Shown: in pieces, positions 23,423 through 32,437 of the stretch
Position numbering within the stretch: position 1 is the stretch's first letter
Layout: each line of letters begins with the position of its first letter
Origin: an uncultured Lachnospiraceae bacterium
GTDB taxonomy: Bacteria; Bacillota; Clostridia; Lachnospirales; Lachnospiraceae
Assembly: GCA_944383765.1 (NCBI GenBank)
Contig: CALWQT010000001.1
Location: 496,001 to 560,000 of the forward strand
DNA length: 64,000 bases
Direction of reading: 5' to 3'
The notes under the pieces: generated by a model
What the model was told of the DNA's origin: nothing
Seen by the model: only the letters and a program-made list of their open reading frames with translations
The model's database searches: none
Made by a program: the position numbers and the translations under genes

Positions 23423-25525
23423 TTATGCCTCACTGGAATCTACTTTAGAAGCCCTTGCTTCCACTTCTTTCTTCTGTACATCGCCAGGTGCCTGCTCGTA
23501 ACGGCTGAACTCATATTCATACTGACCAATTCCGCCAGTCATAGATCTTAAGTCTGTATTATAACCAAACAATTCTGACATTGGAACGTCCGCCTCAATA
23601 ATCTGTTTTCCATGATGATCGGAATTCATACCCAGCACTCTTCCTCTTCTCCTGTTCAGATCTCCCATTACATCTCCCGTATATTTATCCGGGACTGTTA
23701 CCTTCAAAGATGCGATTGGTTCCAGCAGAACTGGATTTGCTTCCATAAATCCTTTCTTAAAGGCCATAGTAGCAGCCATCTTAAAGGCTAATTCAGAAGA
23801 ATCAACCGGGTGATAGGAGCCATCCACCAGAGTAGCTTTCAGCCCTACTACCGGATATGCTGCCAAAGGTCCTTTCTGAACGCATTCCTGAATTCCCTTT
23901 TCCACTGCCGGGAAGTAATTCTTCGGAACAGCGCCGCCAAAGATTCTCTCATCAAACACATAAGGTGTTTCCAGATCTCCGGAAGGTTCAAATTCCATCT
24001 TGACGTCTCCATACTGGCCATGTCCGCCGGATTGCTTTTTATATTTGCCCTGTACTTCCACTTTCTTTCTCAGGGTTTCACGGAATGCGATCTTAGGTTT
24101 GCTCAGTTCAATCTCTACTTTATATCTGCCTAACAGTTTGCTTACCACCACTTCCAGCTGCTGGTCCCCGATTCCATAAAGCAGAAGCTGGCGGTTCTCT
24201 TTGTCGTTGACCGCTTTCAGAGTCAGATCTTCTTCCATTAATTTTGCCAGAGCGCTGGATACCTTATCATCATCACCCTTATTCACCGTCTTATATCTCA
24301 TGTAGGTATATGGGGTAGAAATCTCAGGCTTATGATACAGGATAGGAGCTGATTTCACTGCAATGGTGTCACCAGTCTGGGTTACCGTCAGCTTTGCCAC
24401 AGCCCCGATATCACCGGCTTTCAATTCTGGAACTTCGATTGCCTCTTTTCCACGGAGCACATAAAGTTTTCCAACTTTCTCCTCTGCATCTTTATTGACA
24501 TTATAGATGACACTATCCGGCTTCAGAGTACCTGTGCAGACCTTCATCAGAGAATATTTTCCTATAAACGGATCTACGATCGTCTTAAATACTCTGGCAG
24601 AAAGAGACACGTCATCATTGTATTTTGCAGTAAAGCGCTCGCCTGTGGAAATATCCACACCTACACATTCATATTTATCCGGTGACGGGAAATAACGGTC
24701 AATGGAACGGAGCAGAATCCGTAAGCCCTGGCAGTTAATTCCGGAGCCCATCATAACCGGTACGATATTTCCTTCTACCACATGCTCTCTCAAAGCATCT
24801 GAAATCTCCTTCTCTGTGAAATCCTCCCCAGAGAAATAACGTTCCATATATTCTTCACTGGTCTCAGCTACAGCCTCGATCAGGGCATCTCTTGCAATTC
24901 CCAGGTTTTTCTGAACATAATCCGGAATCGGACACTCTTCATAAGTACCCACACCAGTAAAACGCCGGCCTTCCATTTTTACCACGTTTACAAAGCCCAC
25001 AAATTTTTCATTTTCACGGATCGGCAGCTGGAAAGGCGCTATCTTCCTTCCAAACTGTTTTTCCAGCTTCAGAACCAGTTCACGGTAGCTGGCCTGGTCA
25101 TCGTCCATATTTGTCACGAAAATGATCCTGGGAAGACGATATTTTTCACAAAGTTCCCATGCTTTTTCCGTTCCCACTTCAATTCCTGCTTTACAGTTCA
25201 CCACAATCACTGCGGCGTCTGCCACACTGATGGCCTCTTCCACTTCCCCTACAAAATCAAAGTAACCGGGGGTGTCCAAGAGGTTGACTTTTATCATGCC
25301 ATCTTCTCCCTCATACTCCAATGGAATTAAGGAAGTGGAGATGGAGAACTGTCTCTTGATCTCTTCCTTATCGTAGTCGCTGATGGTATTTCCGTCCGGC
25401 ACTTTACCCATTCTTTTGGTCACTCCGCAAATATGGGCCATAGCTTCTGCTGCAGTTGTCTTTCCTGCTCCGCCATGTCCCAGCAGCACTACATTACGGA
25501 TTTTCTGTGTTCCATATACGTTCAT
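23423..25525 (-). CDS. Elongation factor G-like translational GTPase
   Basis: This 700-residue protein has the five-domain EF-G layout: P-loop GHGGAGKTT (residues 16-24), switch II DTPGYFDF, NKxD-like VTNMDDD, domain IV segments HGQYGDVKMEFEP and AAYPVVGLKATLVDGSYHPVDSSE, and domain V MGDLNRRRGRVLGMN. It differs from canonical FusA in the P-loop (GHGGAGKT rather than AHIDAGKT) and belongs to the EF-G2-like branch that is common in Clostridia and whose role is unclear. It stands alone, not in a ribosomal-protein operon. It has AGGAGG before the start. Calling it FusA would be wrong. Confidence 0.9.
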   Translation of the reverse strand: MNVYGTQKIRNVVLLGHGGAGKTTAAEAMAHICGVTKRMGKVPDGNTISDYDKEEIKRQFSISTSLIPLEYEGEDGMIKVNLLDTPGYFDFVGEVEEAISVADAAVIVVNCKAGIEVGTEKAWELCEKYRLPRIIFVTNMDDDQASYRELVLKLEKQFGRKIAPFQLPIRENEKFVGFVNVVKMEGRRFTGVGTYEECPIPDYVQKNLGIARDALIEAVAETSEEYMERYFSGEDFTEKEISDALREHVVEGNIVPVMMGSGINCQGLRILLRSIDRYFPSPDKYECVGVDISTGERFTAKYNDDVSLSARVFKTIVDPFIGKYSLMKVCTGTLKPDSVIYNVNKDAEEKVGKLYVLRGKEAIEVPELKAGDIGAVAKLTVTQTGDTIAVKSAPILYHKPEISTPYTYMRYKTVNKGDDDKVSSALAKLMEEDLTLKAVNDKENRQLLLYGIGDQQLEVVVSKLLGRYKVEIELSKPKIAFRETLRKKVEVQGKYKKQSGGHGQYGDVKMEFEPSGDLETPYVFDERIFGGAVPKNYFPAVEKGIQECVQKGPLAAYPVVGLKATLVDGSYHPVDSSELAFKMAATMAFKKGFMEANPVLLEPIASLKVTVPDKYTGDVMGDLNRRRGRVLGMNSDHHGKQIIEADVPMSELFGYNTDLRSMTGGIGQYEYEFSRYEQAPGDVQKKEVEARASKVDSSEA

Positions 25526-25684
25526 AATAAGTCCCTCCTGTTGAAGATTTTGCCTATGACCATATTGTACTAAAATTTTCGCAAATTTACAAGAAGAATA
25601 TGCAGTTTAAACAAAAAAATTAGCAATTTTCTTTTTTTGATAGATATTTCACTTTAAACTGTTGAAGCTTAATGTATTAAATCA

Positions 25685-25713
25685 TTGACAATCCTGATTC
25701 TTTTCGATACAAT
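25685..25713 (+). promoter_or_regulatory. Sigma-A promoter of aroF-tyrA-aroA
   Basis: TTGACA (25685-25690), a 17-base spacer and TACAAT (25708-25713). The likely start lies about 25720. No T-box or other leader is seen before the ATG at 25745. Confidence 0.9.
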
Positions 25714-25723
25714 CGGTGTATCG
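25705..25723 (+). promoter_or_regulatory. Inverted repeat over the aroF -10 box (possible operator)
   Basis: CGATAC, seven bases, then GTATCG; the left arm overlaps the -10 element and the right arm covers the start site. The position suits a repressor binding site. No regulator gene lies next to the operon, so the protein is unknown. Confidence 0.5.
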
Positions 25724-25744
25724 TTCAATAAAGGAGTTTTACAG

Positions 25745-26761
25745 ATGATTATTATTATGAAACCAAACGCTTCCCAGGAAGCGGTAAACAACATTACTAC
25801 TACCATTGAATCCCGGGGACTGAAAGCCCATCTTTCTGTAGGAACCCAGGTCACCATTGTCGGCGTGGTAGGCGACAAAACCCTTCTGGCTGACACCAAT
25901 CTGGAACTGGCTGACGGAGTCGATAAGATCGTTCCTGTTACGGAATCGTATAAACTGGTCAACCGGAAGTTCCATCCGGAAATGTCTACCATTACAGTCG
26001 GCAATACTTCCATCGGTCCCGGCAATCTCACGATCATGGCCGGTCCCTGTGCTGTAGAAAGCCAGGAGCAGCTGATGGAAACAGCTTTTGCCGTAAAAAA
26101 AGCCGGCGCTACCTTCTTAAGAGGAGGCGCATATAAACCCCGTACTTCCCCCTACTCTTTTCAGGGACTGGAAGAAGAAGGGCTCCGTTATATGAAAGAA
26201 GCCAGGGAAGCAACCGGACTTATGGTGGTATGCGAAGTCACCAGTATGCGAGCCCTGGAAAAAGCAGTCAATTATGTAGATATGATCCAGATCGGAGCCA
26301 GAAATATGCAGAATTTTGAGCTTTTAAAAGAATGCGGAAAAGCAGGGCTTCCGGTACTGTTAAAACGTGGACTTGCCGCCACGATCGAGGAATGGCTGAA
26401 CGCGGCAGAATACATTATCTCAGAAGGAAATGAACGGATCGTCCTCTGCGAAAGAGGCATCCGTACCTATGAAACTTCCACCAGAAACACCCTGGACCTG
26501 AGTGCCGTTCCAGTTATACGGCAAAAAAGCCATCTGCCTATCATCGTCGATCCCAGCCATGCTACCGGTGTATGGTCCTATGTTCCCCCATTAGCAAAAG
26601 CTGCTGTGGCTGCCGGAGCTGACGGACTGATGATTGAAGTGCATCCATGTCCGGAACGGGCGCTTTCTGATGGCCCTCAGTCCCTCACGTTTGCAAATTT
26701 TGAAGGGCTGACTAAAGAGCTGAAACCTTACGCTTCCCTGGCGGGACGTACTTTTTTATAA
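25745..26761 (+). CDS. aroF: 3-deoxy-7-phosphoheptulonate synthase (DAHP synthase)
   Basis: This 338-residue type I DAHP synthase joins phosphoenolpyruvate and erythrose-4-phosphate, the first step of the shikimate pathway. The N-terminal ferredoxin-like domain (residues about 1-70) is the regulatory extension of the Thermotoga/Bacillus-like enzymes; the barrel carries AGPCAVES, the phosphate-binding RGGAYKPRTSPYSF, and VDPSHATG. The start at 25745 follows AAAGGAGTTTTACAG; a frame reaching 25685 begins inside the promoter. It opens the operon with tyrA and aroA. Feedback by Tyr is plausible because of the N-terminal domain and the tyrA neighbour (inference). Confidence 0.95.
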   Translation: MIIIMKPNASQEAVNNITTTIESRGLKAHLSVGTQVTIVGVVGDKTLLADTNLELADGVDKIVPVTESYKLVNRKFHPEMSTITVGNTSIGPGNLTIMAGPCAVESQEQLMETAFAVKKAGATFLRGGAYKPRTSPYSFQGLEEEGLRYMKEAREATGLMVVCEVTSMRALEKAVNYVDMIQIGARNMQNFELLKECGKAGLPVLLKRGLAATIEEWLNAAEYIISEGNERIVLCERGIRTYETSTRNTLDLSAVPVIRQKSHLPIIVDPSHATGVWSYVPPLAKAAVAAGADGLMIEVHPCPERALSDGPQSLTFANFEGLTKELKPYASLAGRTFL

Positions 26762-26797
26762 CCAGGATGCTTATATTCTTGAAGGAGGAGCTTCATT

Positions 26798-27892
26798 ATG
26801 ACAGAATCTGTCATTGGTTTTATTGGCTTCGGTCTGATTGGCGGTTCCATTGCAAAAGGATTGAAACGTCATGATCCGAACCTGACTATCATGGCTTATA
26901 TGCGAAGCACCCAAAAACTGGAGCAGGCTAAGCAGGATGGAATCATAGACCTGGCTCTCACCGGAGTGGACGAACATTTCCGTTCCTGCGATATTATTTT
27001 TCTCTGCACGCCTGTGGAATACAACGAAGCCTATCTGAAGGCAGTAAAACCTTATCTGAAAGCCGGCGCTATCGTCACGGATGTGGGCAGCACCAAAGAA
27101 AGTATCCATCATACTGCAACCGCTTTATCTATGGAAGATTGTTTTATAGGAGGACATCCTATGGCTGGGTCTGAAAAAACCGGCTATGAAAATTCTACAG
27201 ACCATTTATTAGAAAATGCTTACTATATGATCACACCTCCAGACGGTGCTCCTTCCGAAAACATAAAGCGGATGGTTTCCATAGCGAAAGCCTTGAATGC
27301 CATTCCCATGGTCCTGTCCTGTCAGGAACATGATAAAGCTGTGGCTGCCATCAGCCATCTCCCTCATGTAGTGGCTTCCAGCCTGGTCAATCTGATTCAG
27401 CAGACAGACAGCCCACAGCATACAATGAGGCAGATCGCTGCTGGTGGTTTCAAGGATATTACCCGGATTGCATCTGCTTCTCCGGAAATGTGGGAACAGA
27501 TCTGCATGACCAATACCGATAATATTATCTTCTTATTACAAGCCTATATCCATTCCCTGAATCAGACCCTTGAAGCTCTGACAAAGCGGGACAGCCACAC
27601 CATTTACCAACTATTTTCTGATTCAAAAACATACCGGGATTCCATCTCTGACAGGAACCGGGGCGCCATGGAACCGGAATATTCTTTCTCTGTGGATATT
27701 GTAGATGAAGTAGGTTCCATATCCACCCTTTCTGTTATCCTGGCATCAAAAGGGATCAGTATCAAGAATATTGGTATCAACCATAACCGGGAACATGGAG
27801 AAGGTGCCTTGCGCATCTCCTTCTATGATAAAGATTCCATGGAAGCTGCCTGGGCGCAGCTTACCAGATACAAATATGAACTTATTCCATAA
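26798..27892 (+). CDS. tyrA: Prephenate dehydrogenase with ACT domain
   Basis: This 364-residue protein oxidises prephenate to 4-hydroxyphenylpyruvate in tyrosine synthesis. The N-terminal Rossmann motif is GFGLIGGSIAKGL (about residue 8-20), followed by DVGSTK and GGHPMAGSEKTGYE, the substrate-binding part. A C-terminal ACT domain is visible in VDEVGSISTLSVILASKGIS, which likely binds an aromatic amino acid for feedback control. The ATG follows GAAGGAGGAGCTTCATT. It lies 36 bases after aroF and 17 before aroA, so the genes form one unit. Confidence 0.95.
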   Translation: MTESVIGFIGFGLIGGSIAKGLKRHDPNLTIMAYMRSTQKLEQAKQDGIIDLALTGVDEHFRSCDIIFLCTPVEYNEAYLKAVKPYLKAGAIVTDVGSTKESIHHTATALSMEDCFIGGHPMAGSEKTGYENSTDHLLENAYYMITPPDGAPSENIKRMVSIAKALNAIPMVLSCQEHDKAVAAISHLPHVVASSLVNLIQQTDSPQHTMRQIAAGGFKDITRIASASPEMWEQICMTNTDNIIFLLQAYIHSLNQTLEALTKRDSHTIYQLFSDSKTYRDSISDRNRGAMEPEYSFSVDIVDEVGSISTLSVILASKGISIKNIGINHNREHGEGALRISFYDKDSMEAAWAQLTRYKYELIP

Positions 27893-27909
27893 TCGGGAAA
27901 GGACTATTT

Positions 27910-29187
27910 ATGAACTTCCATTCTGTTTCATCATTATCGGGCACTGTAACAGTACCTGGAGATAAATCCATCTCTCACCGGGCTGTCATGTTCGGTGCCC
28001 TGGCCGAAGGTACTACTGAAATTTCTCACTTTTTAAAAGGCGCTGACTGTCTGTCTACCATATCCTGTTTCCGTCAGATGGGAATCTCCATTGAAGAACA
28101 GGGCGAAAAAATACTGGTACACGGAAAAGGCCTGCACGGCTTGCAGCCTCCCAGCCAGATTCTGGACTGTGGAAACAGCGGCACTACGACCCGCCTGATC
28201 AGCGGTATCCTGGCAGGACAAACTTTTGATACCACATTGACTGGAGATTCTTCCATACAAAAAAGGCCTATGAAACGGATCATAGACCCACTTTGCCAGA
28301 TGGGGGCTGATATCCGCAGCATCAACCAGAATGACTGCGCTCCTCTTTCCATCTCCGGAAGGAAACTCAGGGGAATCTCATACCACTCACCGGTAGCTTC
28401 CGCTCAGGTAAAATCCGCCATACTGCTGGCAGGACTTTATGCAGAGGGGGAAACCAGGGTAACGGAACCAGCTCTTTCCAGAAACCATACGGAGCTGATG
28501 CTGTCTTCCTTTGGTGCTTCCATCTCTTCGGAACAGCTGACAGCCACTTTATATCCCGGACAACGCCTGATGGCTCAGAGTATCCAGGTCCCTGGTGATA
28601 TTTCCTCTGCTGCTTTTTTTCTGGCAGCCGGTCTTCTGGTACCCAATTCCCAGATTCATCTGAAACATGTAGGAATCAACCCTACAAGAGATGGTATTCT
28701 TCATGTTTTTCGTCAGATGGGCGGAACAATCACCATGGAAAATCTGAAAACAGACGGTGGCGAACCTGTAGCTGATCTCATCGTACAGAGCAGTTCCCTC
28801 CACGGGACTGTCATTCAGGGCGATATCATTCCTACCTTGATCGATGAGCTGCCGGTAATCGCTGCTGCCGCCTGTTTTGCAGAAGGCAAAACCATCATCC
28901 GTGATGCTGCCGAATTAAAGGTAAAAGAGTCAAACCGCATTGCAGTTATGACCCATAATCTGAAAGCCATGGGTGCTGATGTGGAGGAAACCCCGGATGG
29001 TATGATCATACATGGCGGACGTCCCCTTCATGGAACAGTAATTGACAGTCATGGAGACCATCGGATTGCCATGACCTTTGCAATTGCAGGTCTTGCCGCT
29101 CAGGGTGAGACTCTTATTCCTGACTGGGACTGCGTCAACATCTCGTATCCTGATTTTCTGACTGACCTGCAGAGCCTGATTTCTTAA
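27910..29187 (+). CDS. aroA: 3-phosphoshikimate 1-carboxyvinyltransferase (EPSP synthase)
   Basis: This 425-residue cytoplasmic enzyme joins shikimate-3-phosphate and PEP. Visible signatures are VPGDKSISHRAVMFGAL (about residues 16-32), DCGNSGTTTRLISG, SIQKRPM, and later DELPVIAAAACFAEG and ELKVKESNRIAVM. The length is usual. GGAAAGGACTATTT precedes the ATG. The sequence LDCGNSGTTTRL, together with the PxxRPM site, resembles class I or II enzymes; I do not classify its glyphosate response. It closes the aro operon and is followed by a strong terminator. Confidence 0.96.
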   Translation: MNFHSVSSLSGTVTVPGDKSISHRAVMFGALAEGTTEISHFLKGADCLSTISCFRQMGISIEEQGEKILVHGKGLHGLQPPSQILDCGNSGTTTRLISGILAGQTFDTTLTGDSSIQKRPMKRIIDPLCQMGADIRSINQNDCAPLSISGRKLRGISYHSPVASAQVKSAILLAGLYAEGETRVTEPALSRNHTELMLSSFGASISSEQLTATLYPGQRLMAQSIQVPGDISSAAFFLAAGLLVPNSQIHLKHVGINPTRDGILHVFRQMGGTITMENLKTDGGEPVADLIVQSSSLHGTVIQGDIIPTLIDELPVIAAAACFAEGKTIIRDAAELKVKESNRIAVMTHNLKAMGADVEETPDGMIIHGGRPLHGTVIDSHGDHRIAMTFAIAGLAAQGETLIPDWDCVNISYPDFLTDLQSLIS

Positions 29188-29201
29188 TATTATAGCAGCA
29201 A

Positions 29202-29235
29202 AAAATGGCATGGGTTTTCTCACCCATGCCATTTC
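29202..29235. terminator. Bidirectional terminator between aroA and PBP1A
   Basis: AAATGGCATGGG pairs with CCCATGCCATTT, loop TTTTCTCA. Genes converge from both sides, aroA on plus and the penicillin-binding protein on minus, and both flanks are A/T-rich. Confidence 0.8.
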
Positions 29236-29244
29236 TTATGATCA

Positions 29245-31572
29245 TTAATCCAAACCTACGCCTGGTCCTCCATGGATACCGGTAACCGGTTCGGTAGCCG
29301 GAGGCGGCTCAATCTCTGTAGGCGCTGCTTCCGTTACATTCTCCGGAACAGTTGCCGGTGAAGTCTGTGCTGTTGTACCGCTGGAAACAGCATTTTTCTT
29401 TGTTCCCTTTTCCGGTCCCGGTTCTTCAAATGCCGCCGGTTCCAGGCCCTCCACAAAATGAGACATGGCATCCTTCCATATCTGAGCCGGATAGGTGCTT
29501 CCCCACAGCGATGACAAGGTCCGTGGCTGGTCATATCCTACCCAGACAGTCAGGGTATAATACGGTGTCATTCCGCAAAACCAACCATCTTTACTGTTAT
29601 TGGTGGTACCGGTCTTACCAGCAGCTTCTGTCTCACTGTCCCAGCCCATACCTCTGGCAGTTCCCTTTGATATAACCCCTTTCAGAATATCTACCATGAC
29701 CAGAGCTGCATTTTTTTCATATACCTGTTTTTCTTCAGGGTCTTTATAAATTTCCTCACCATTTTTATCCTTCATCATCATGATACAGGTAGGATCTTGA
29801 TATACCCCCTGATTAGCCAACGCCGCATAGGCACCTGCCATTTCTTCCGTTGTCACTCCATAGGTGAATCCACCCAGAGATGCGGCAAGATAATAATCTC
29901 CCGGAACAATCTTATCAAAACGCATTTTTGTCAGAGAAGCCATCCCTACTTCCGGTGTAATGTCCGCATACACAGACCATGCCACTCCATTTTTGCTCTG
30001 CTCAACTCCCTGGCGCAGAGTCATGGTATTGCCGGACAGTTTTGTCAGGTCATCCGGGTCTTCAACTTCTTTCGCCTGATCTACATTGATATTTTTTACA
30101 ATTGTTTTGGATGCATATCCATTTTCCAGGGCAGGCGTATATACGATCAAAGGTTTAATGGCGCTTCCCGGCTGCCGGAAACTCTGATAAGCCCGATTCA
30201 GCCCATATGTATCCGTATCCTGGCTCCTTCCTCCTACAATGGCAACCACTTTTCCATTGCTGTTGTCCACAAGAGTAGCTGCTCCCTGCAATTCATAAAT
30301 ACCGGTATCGGATGTCTCACTGTCAAAACTCAGTGCCTGGTCTATGGTATTCTGAAGATAACTCTGCTTTTCCGGATCTAAGGAAGTATAGACATCATAT
30401 CCACCTGTATACAGTTCTTCTTTTGCTTCTGCATAGGCTTCCTCATATTTTTCCGAATATTCCTCATAATCCTCTTCTTTCCGGAAACCATAAGAAAATT
30501 CAAATCCATTCAGCTCCATAAGATAACGGACTGCACAGTCAATCGCATAGGTAGTCTCATAATTCCGGAAACTGTATTCCGCCCTCTGGATCGTAATTTC
30601 TTCCTGGATTGCTTCATCGTGCTCTTCCTGAGAAATAAAATTCATCTCCAGCATATCGTCCAGAATCTTATTTCTCCTCTCTAGGGCATTTTCCGGATGC
30701 CGGTAAGGATTGTAATATGTAGGAGAATTTGGGATCGCACAGAGATATGCAATCTGGCTTAAACTAAGTTCGCTGGAAGATTTTCCGAAATAGCCTCTGG
30801 CAGCTGCTTCCAGTCCATAATAGGTATTAGCAAAACTGATATCATTTACATAGAATTCCATGATCTGTTCTTTGGTATATTTTTTCGTCAATTCCATGGC
30901 TATCAGCATTTCTTTGGCTTTTCGTTCCAGTGACACTTCCCTGGTCAGGAAGCGGTTCCTTGCCAGCTGTTGTGTAATGGTACTGGCTCCGTGTACTTCT
31001 TCCCCTTCTGTCTTCAAAAAACGGATTCCAACCCGGAAAATTCCTTTCCAGTCAATTCCCGAATTTTCCCAGAATGTCCGATCCTCGATCGCCACAAATG
31101 CATCTATGGCATACTGAGGAATCTCGTCATAAGAAAGATAATAAGAATCTTCGTCTTTGGTCAGCTTTGCGATCACATCGCCCTGATTATCATAAATGTA
31201 GCTGGATTCCTGCAGACGGAACGTATCCAGATTACTTTCTCCCACTACCTGTTCTGCCATAGCCTTATATTCTTTATACAAAGGATATATTTTCGTTACC
31301 CCTATCACACCGCCTATGATCAGCGCCAGAATACAAGCCACAGCCAGAGTCTTAAACAAAATTTTCAGCACTTTAAACAGCGGACGAAAAACAATGCCCA
31401 GACAATAAAAAAATACATGGAAAAACCTGCGGATCCCTGTCACCTGTTTTTCTTCCTGGTCTGGTCCGCGGTCCTTTGCCAGCTCTCTTTTGTCCTTTTT
31501 CCCAAACCATTTTTTCTTTTCCGGTTTACGGAAGGATTTCTTCTTCCCACCGCTGTTTTGTTCTGTATCCAT
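29245..31572 (-). CDS. Class A penicillin-binding protein (PBP1A type)
   Basis: This 775-residue bifunctional cell-wall enzyme has a basic cytoplasmic tail, one membrane helix (about residues 74-93), and then the glycosyltransferase family 51 domain with EDRTFWENSGIDWKGIFR and STITQQLARN. The transpeptidase domain shows the Ser-x-x-Lys SAIK (about residue 469), SKNG, and KTGTT (about residue 654). It polymerises and crosslinks peptidoglycan on the outside of the membrane. A low-complexity C-terminal tail rich in Thr, Pro and Glu follows, ending GIHGGPGVGLD. The ATG is 8 bases after AGAGG. It has no nearby division genes. Confidence 0.95.
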   Translation of the reverse strand: MDTEQNSGGKKKSFRKPEKKKWFGKKDKRELAKDRGPDQEEKQVTGIRRFFHVFFYCLGIVFRPLFKVLKILFKTLAVACILALIIGGVIGVTKIYPLYKEYKAMAEQVVGESNLDTFRLQESSYIYDNQGDVIAKLTKDEDSYYLSYDEIPQYAIDAFVAIEDRTFWENSGIDWKGIFRVGIRFLKTEGEEVHGASTITQQLARNRFLTREVSLERKAKEMLIAMELTKKYTKEQIMEFYVNDISFANTYYGLEAAARGYFGKSSSELSLSQIAYLCAIPNSPTYYNPYRHPENALERRNKILDDMLEMNFISQEEHDEAIQEEITIQRAEYSFRNYETTYAIDCAVRYLMELNGFEFSYGFRKEEDYEEYSEKYEEAYAEAKEELYTGGYDVYTSLDPEKQSYLQNTIDQALSFDSETSDTGIYELQGAATLVDNSNGKVVAIVGGRSQDTDTYGLNRAYQSFRQPGSAIKPLIVYTPALENGYASKTIVKNINVDQAKEVEDPDDLTKLSGNTMTLRQGVEQSKNGVAWSVYADITPEVGMASLTKMRFDKIVPGDYYLAASLGGFTYGVTTEEMAGAYAALANQGVYQDPTCIMMMKDKNGEEIYKDPEEKQVYEKNAALVMVDILKGVISKGTARGMGWDSETEAAGKTGTTNNSKDGWFCGMTPYYTLTVWVGYDQPRTLSSLWGSTYPAQIWKDAMSHFVEGLEPAAFEEPGPEKGTKKNAVSSGTTAQTSPATVPENVTEAAPTEIEPPPATEPVTGIHGGPGVGLD

Positions 31573-31714
31573 GATCTTAACCTCTTATTCTGAAAACATA
31601 TTCAAGATAAAACCTTTCTTCTACCACTCTATCACAGTTTTTGCCATTCTACCAGATATATTTTCCACAATTTTACAGTTTTTATGGGTTTTTTATGGGA
31701 TTTGATCCCATTTG

Positions 31715-32278
31715 CTATAAAATTCCCAGATGCTCCAGTAAAATCTTAATTCCCAGCAGAGTCAGGATCACTCCTCCTGCCACTTCTGCTCTTGACTCAT
31801 ATTTTTCACCAAATACATTTCCCGCTTTTACCCCCATGGTAGAAAAAAGAAAAGTAACGGTACCGATAAAAGTAACGGCAGGCACAATATCCACATCCAG
31901 AAATGCAAACGTAACTCCTACTGCCAGCGCATCGATACTGGTGGCTACAGCAAGCAGAAACATATCCCGAACTGCCAGAGAAGGTTCTCCCGTTTCCGGC
32001 TCTTCTTCAGAAAAAGCTTCCCGGATCATATTGATCCCAATAAAGCTCAGAAGCAGAAAAGCCACCCAATGGTCTATGGTAGTAATCTTATCCCGGAACT
32101 GGATACCAAGCACATATCCCACAAGAGGCATCAGTGCCTGAAACCCGCCAAACCATAACCCCACCGTTATGGCCTTTCGCATGGTGATTTTTTTCATAGC
32201 CAGTCCTTTACAGACCGACACTGCAAAAGCGTCCATGGACACCCCCACTGCCAGAGTAAATAATGTAAACAGATTCAT
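31715..32278 (-). CDS. mntP: Manganese efflux pump MntP
   Basis: This 187-residue membrane protein exports Mn2+. It has about six helices in two repeats; the two Asp-containing motifs are [18 protein letters not shown] at the start and [15 protein letters not shown] in the second half. These match MntP (DUF204). The ATG at 32278 follows AGAGGAAAATT. The frame is open up to a TTG at 32404, but that TTG is the -35 box of the promoter. Its leader contains a strong hairpin but does not show a yybP-ykoY riboswitch, which often precedes this gene. Confidence 0.92.
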   Translation of the reverse strand: MNLFTLFTLAVGVSMDAFAVSVCKGLAMKKITMRKAITVGLWFGGFQALMPLVGYVLGIQFRDKITTIDHWVAFLLLSFIGINMIREAFSEEEPETGEPSLAVRDMFLLAVATSIDALAVGVTFAFLDVDIVPAVTFIGTVTFLFSTMGVKAGNVFGEKYESRAEVAGGVILTLLGIKILLEHLGIL

Positions 32279-32343
32279 AATTTTCCTCTCTTCCATATAC
32301 AGGCTGAATCCTGATTTTCCGTACAGAAAGAGGTATGAGAAAA

Positions 32344-32368
32344 TTCCCATACCTCTTTTTCTGTGAAA
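32344..32368 (-). promoter_or_regulatory. Hairpin in the mntP leader
   Basis: AGAGGTATGG and CCATACCTCT-like arms face each other (minus-strand AGAGGTATG with CATACCTCT) near the start of the transcript. The plus strand then reads TTTTTCTG, so it could act as a terminator for plus-strand RNA, but no gene needs one there. Its role in mntP control is unknown. Confidence 0.55.
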
Positions 32369-32375
32369 CGTGTCT

Positions 32376-32404
32376 AGTTTATCATATTGCCCGCTTCTTT
32401 TCAA
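32376..32404 (-). promoter_or_regulatory. Sigma-A promoter of mntP
   Basis: TTGAAA (32399-32404), 17-base spacer, TAAACT (32376-32381) on the minus strand. The transcript would have about a 90-base leader with a hairpin. Confidence 0.75.
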
Positions 32405-32437
32405 GCTTTATTTGCCGCTATCAGGATTTTCCGTATG

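Noticed and set aside
25526..25744. T-box or other amino acid leader before aroF
   Set aside because: The promoter is only 32 bases from the ATG, leaving no space for such a leader.
26797..29187. Minus-strand frames opposite tyrA and aroA
   Set aside because: They are short, lack RBS and show no family-like features; they are mirror images of the plus-strand genes.
32279..32375. yybP-ykoY manganese riboswitch before mntP
   Set aside because: I could not see its conserved elements; only a simple hairpin is present.
32279..32404. Longer N-terminus of MntP starting at a TTG
   Set aside because: The TTG is the -35 box of a good promoter and the reading frame crosses the leader hairpin.
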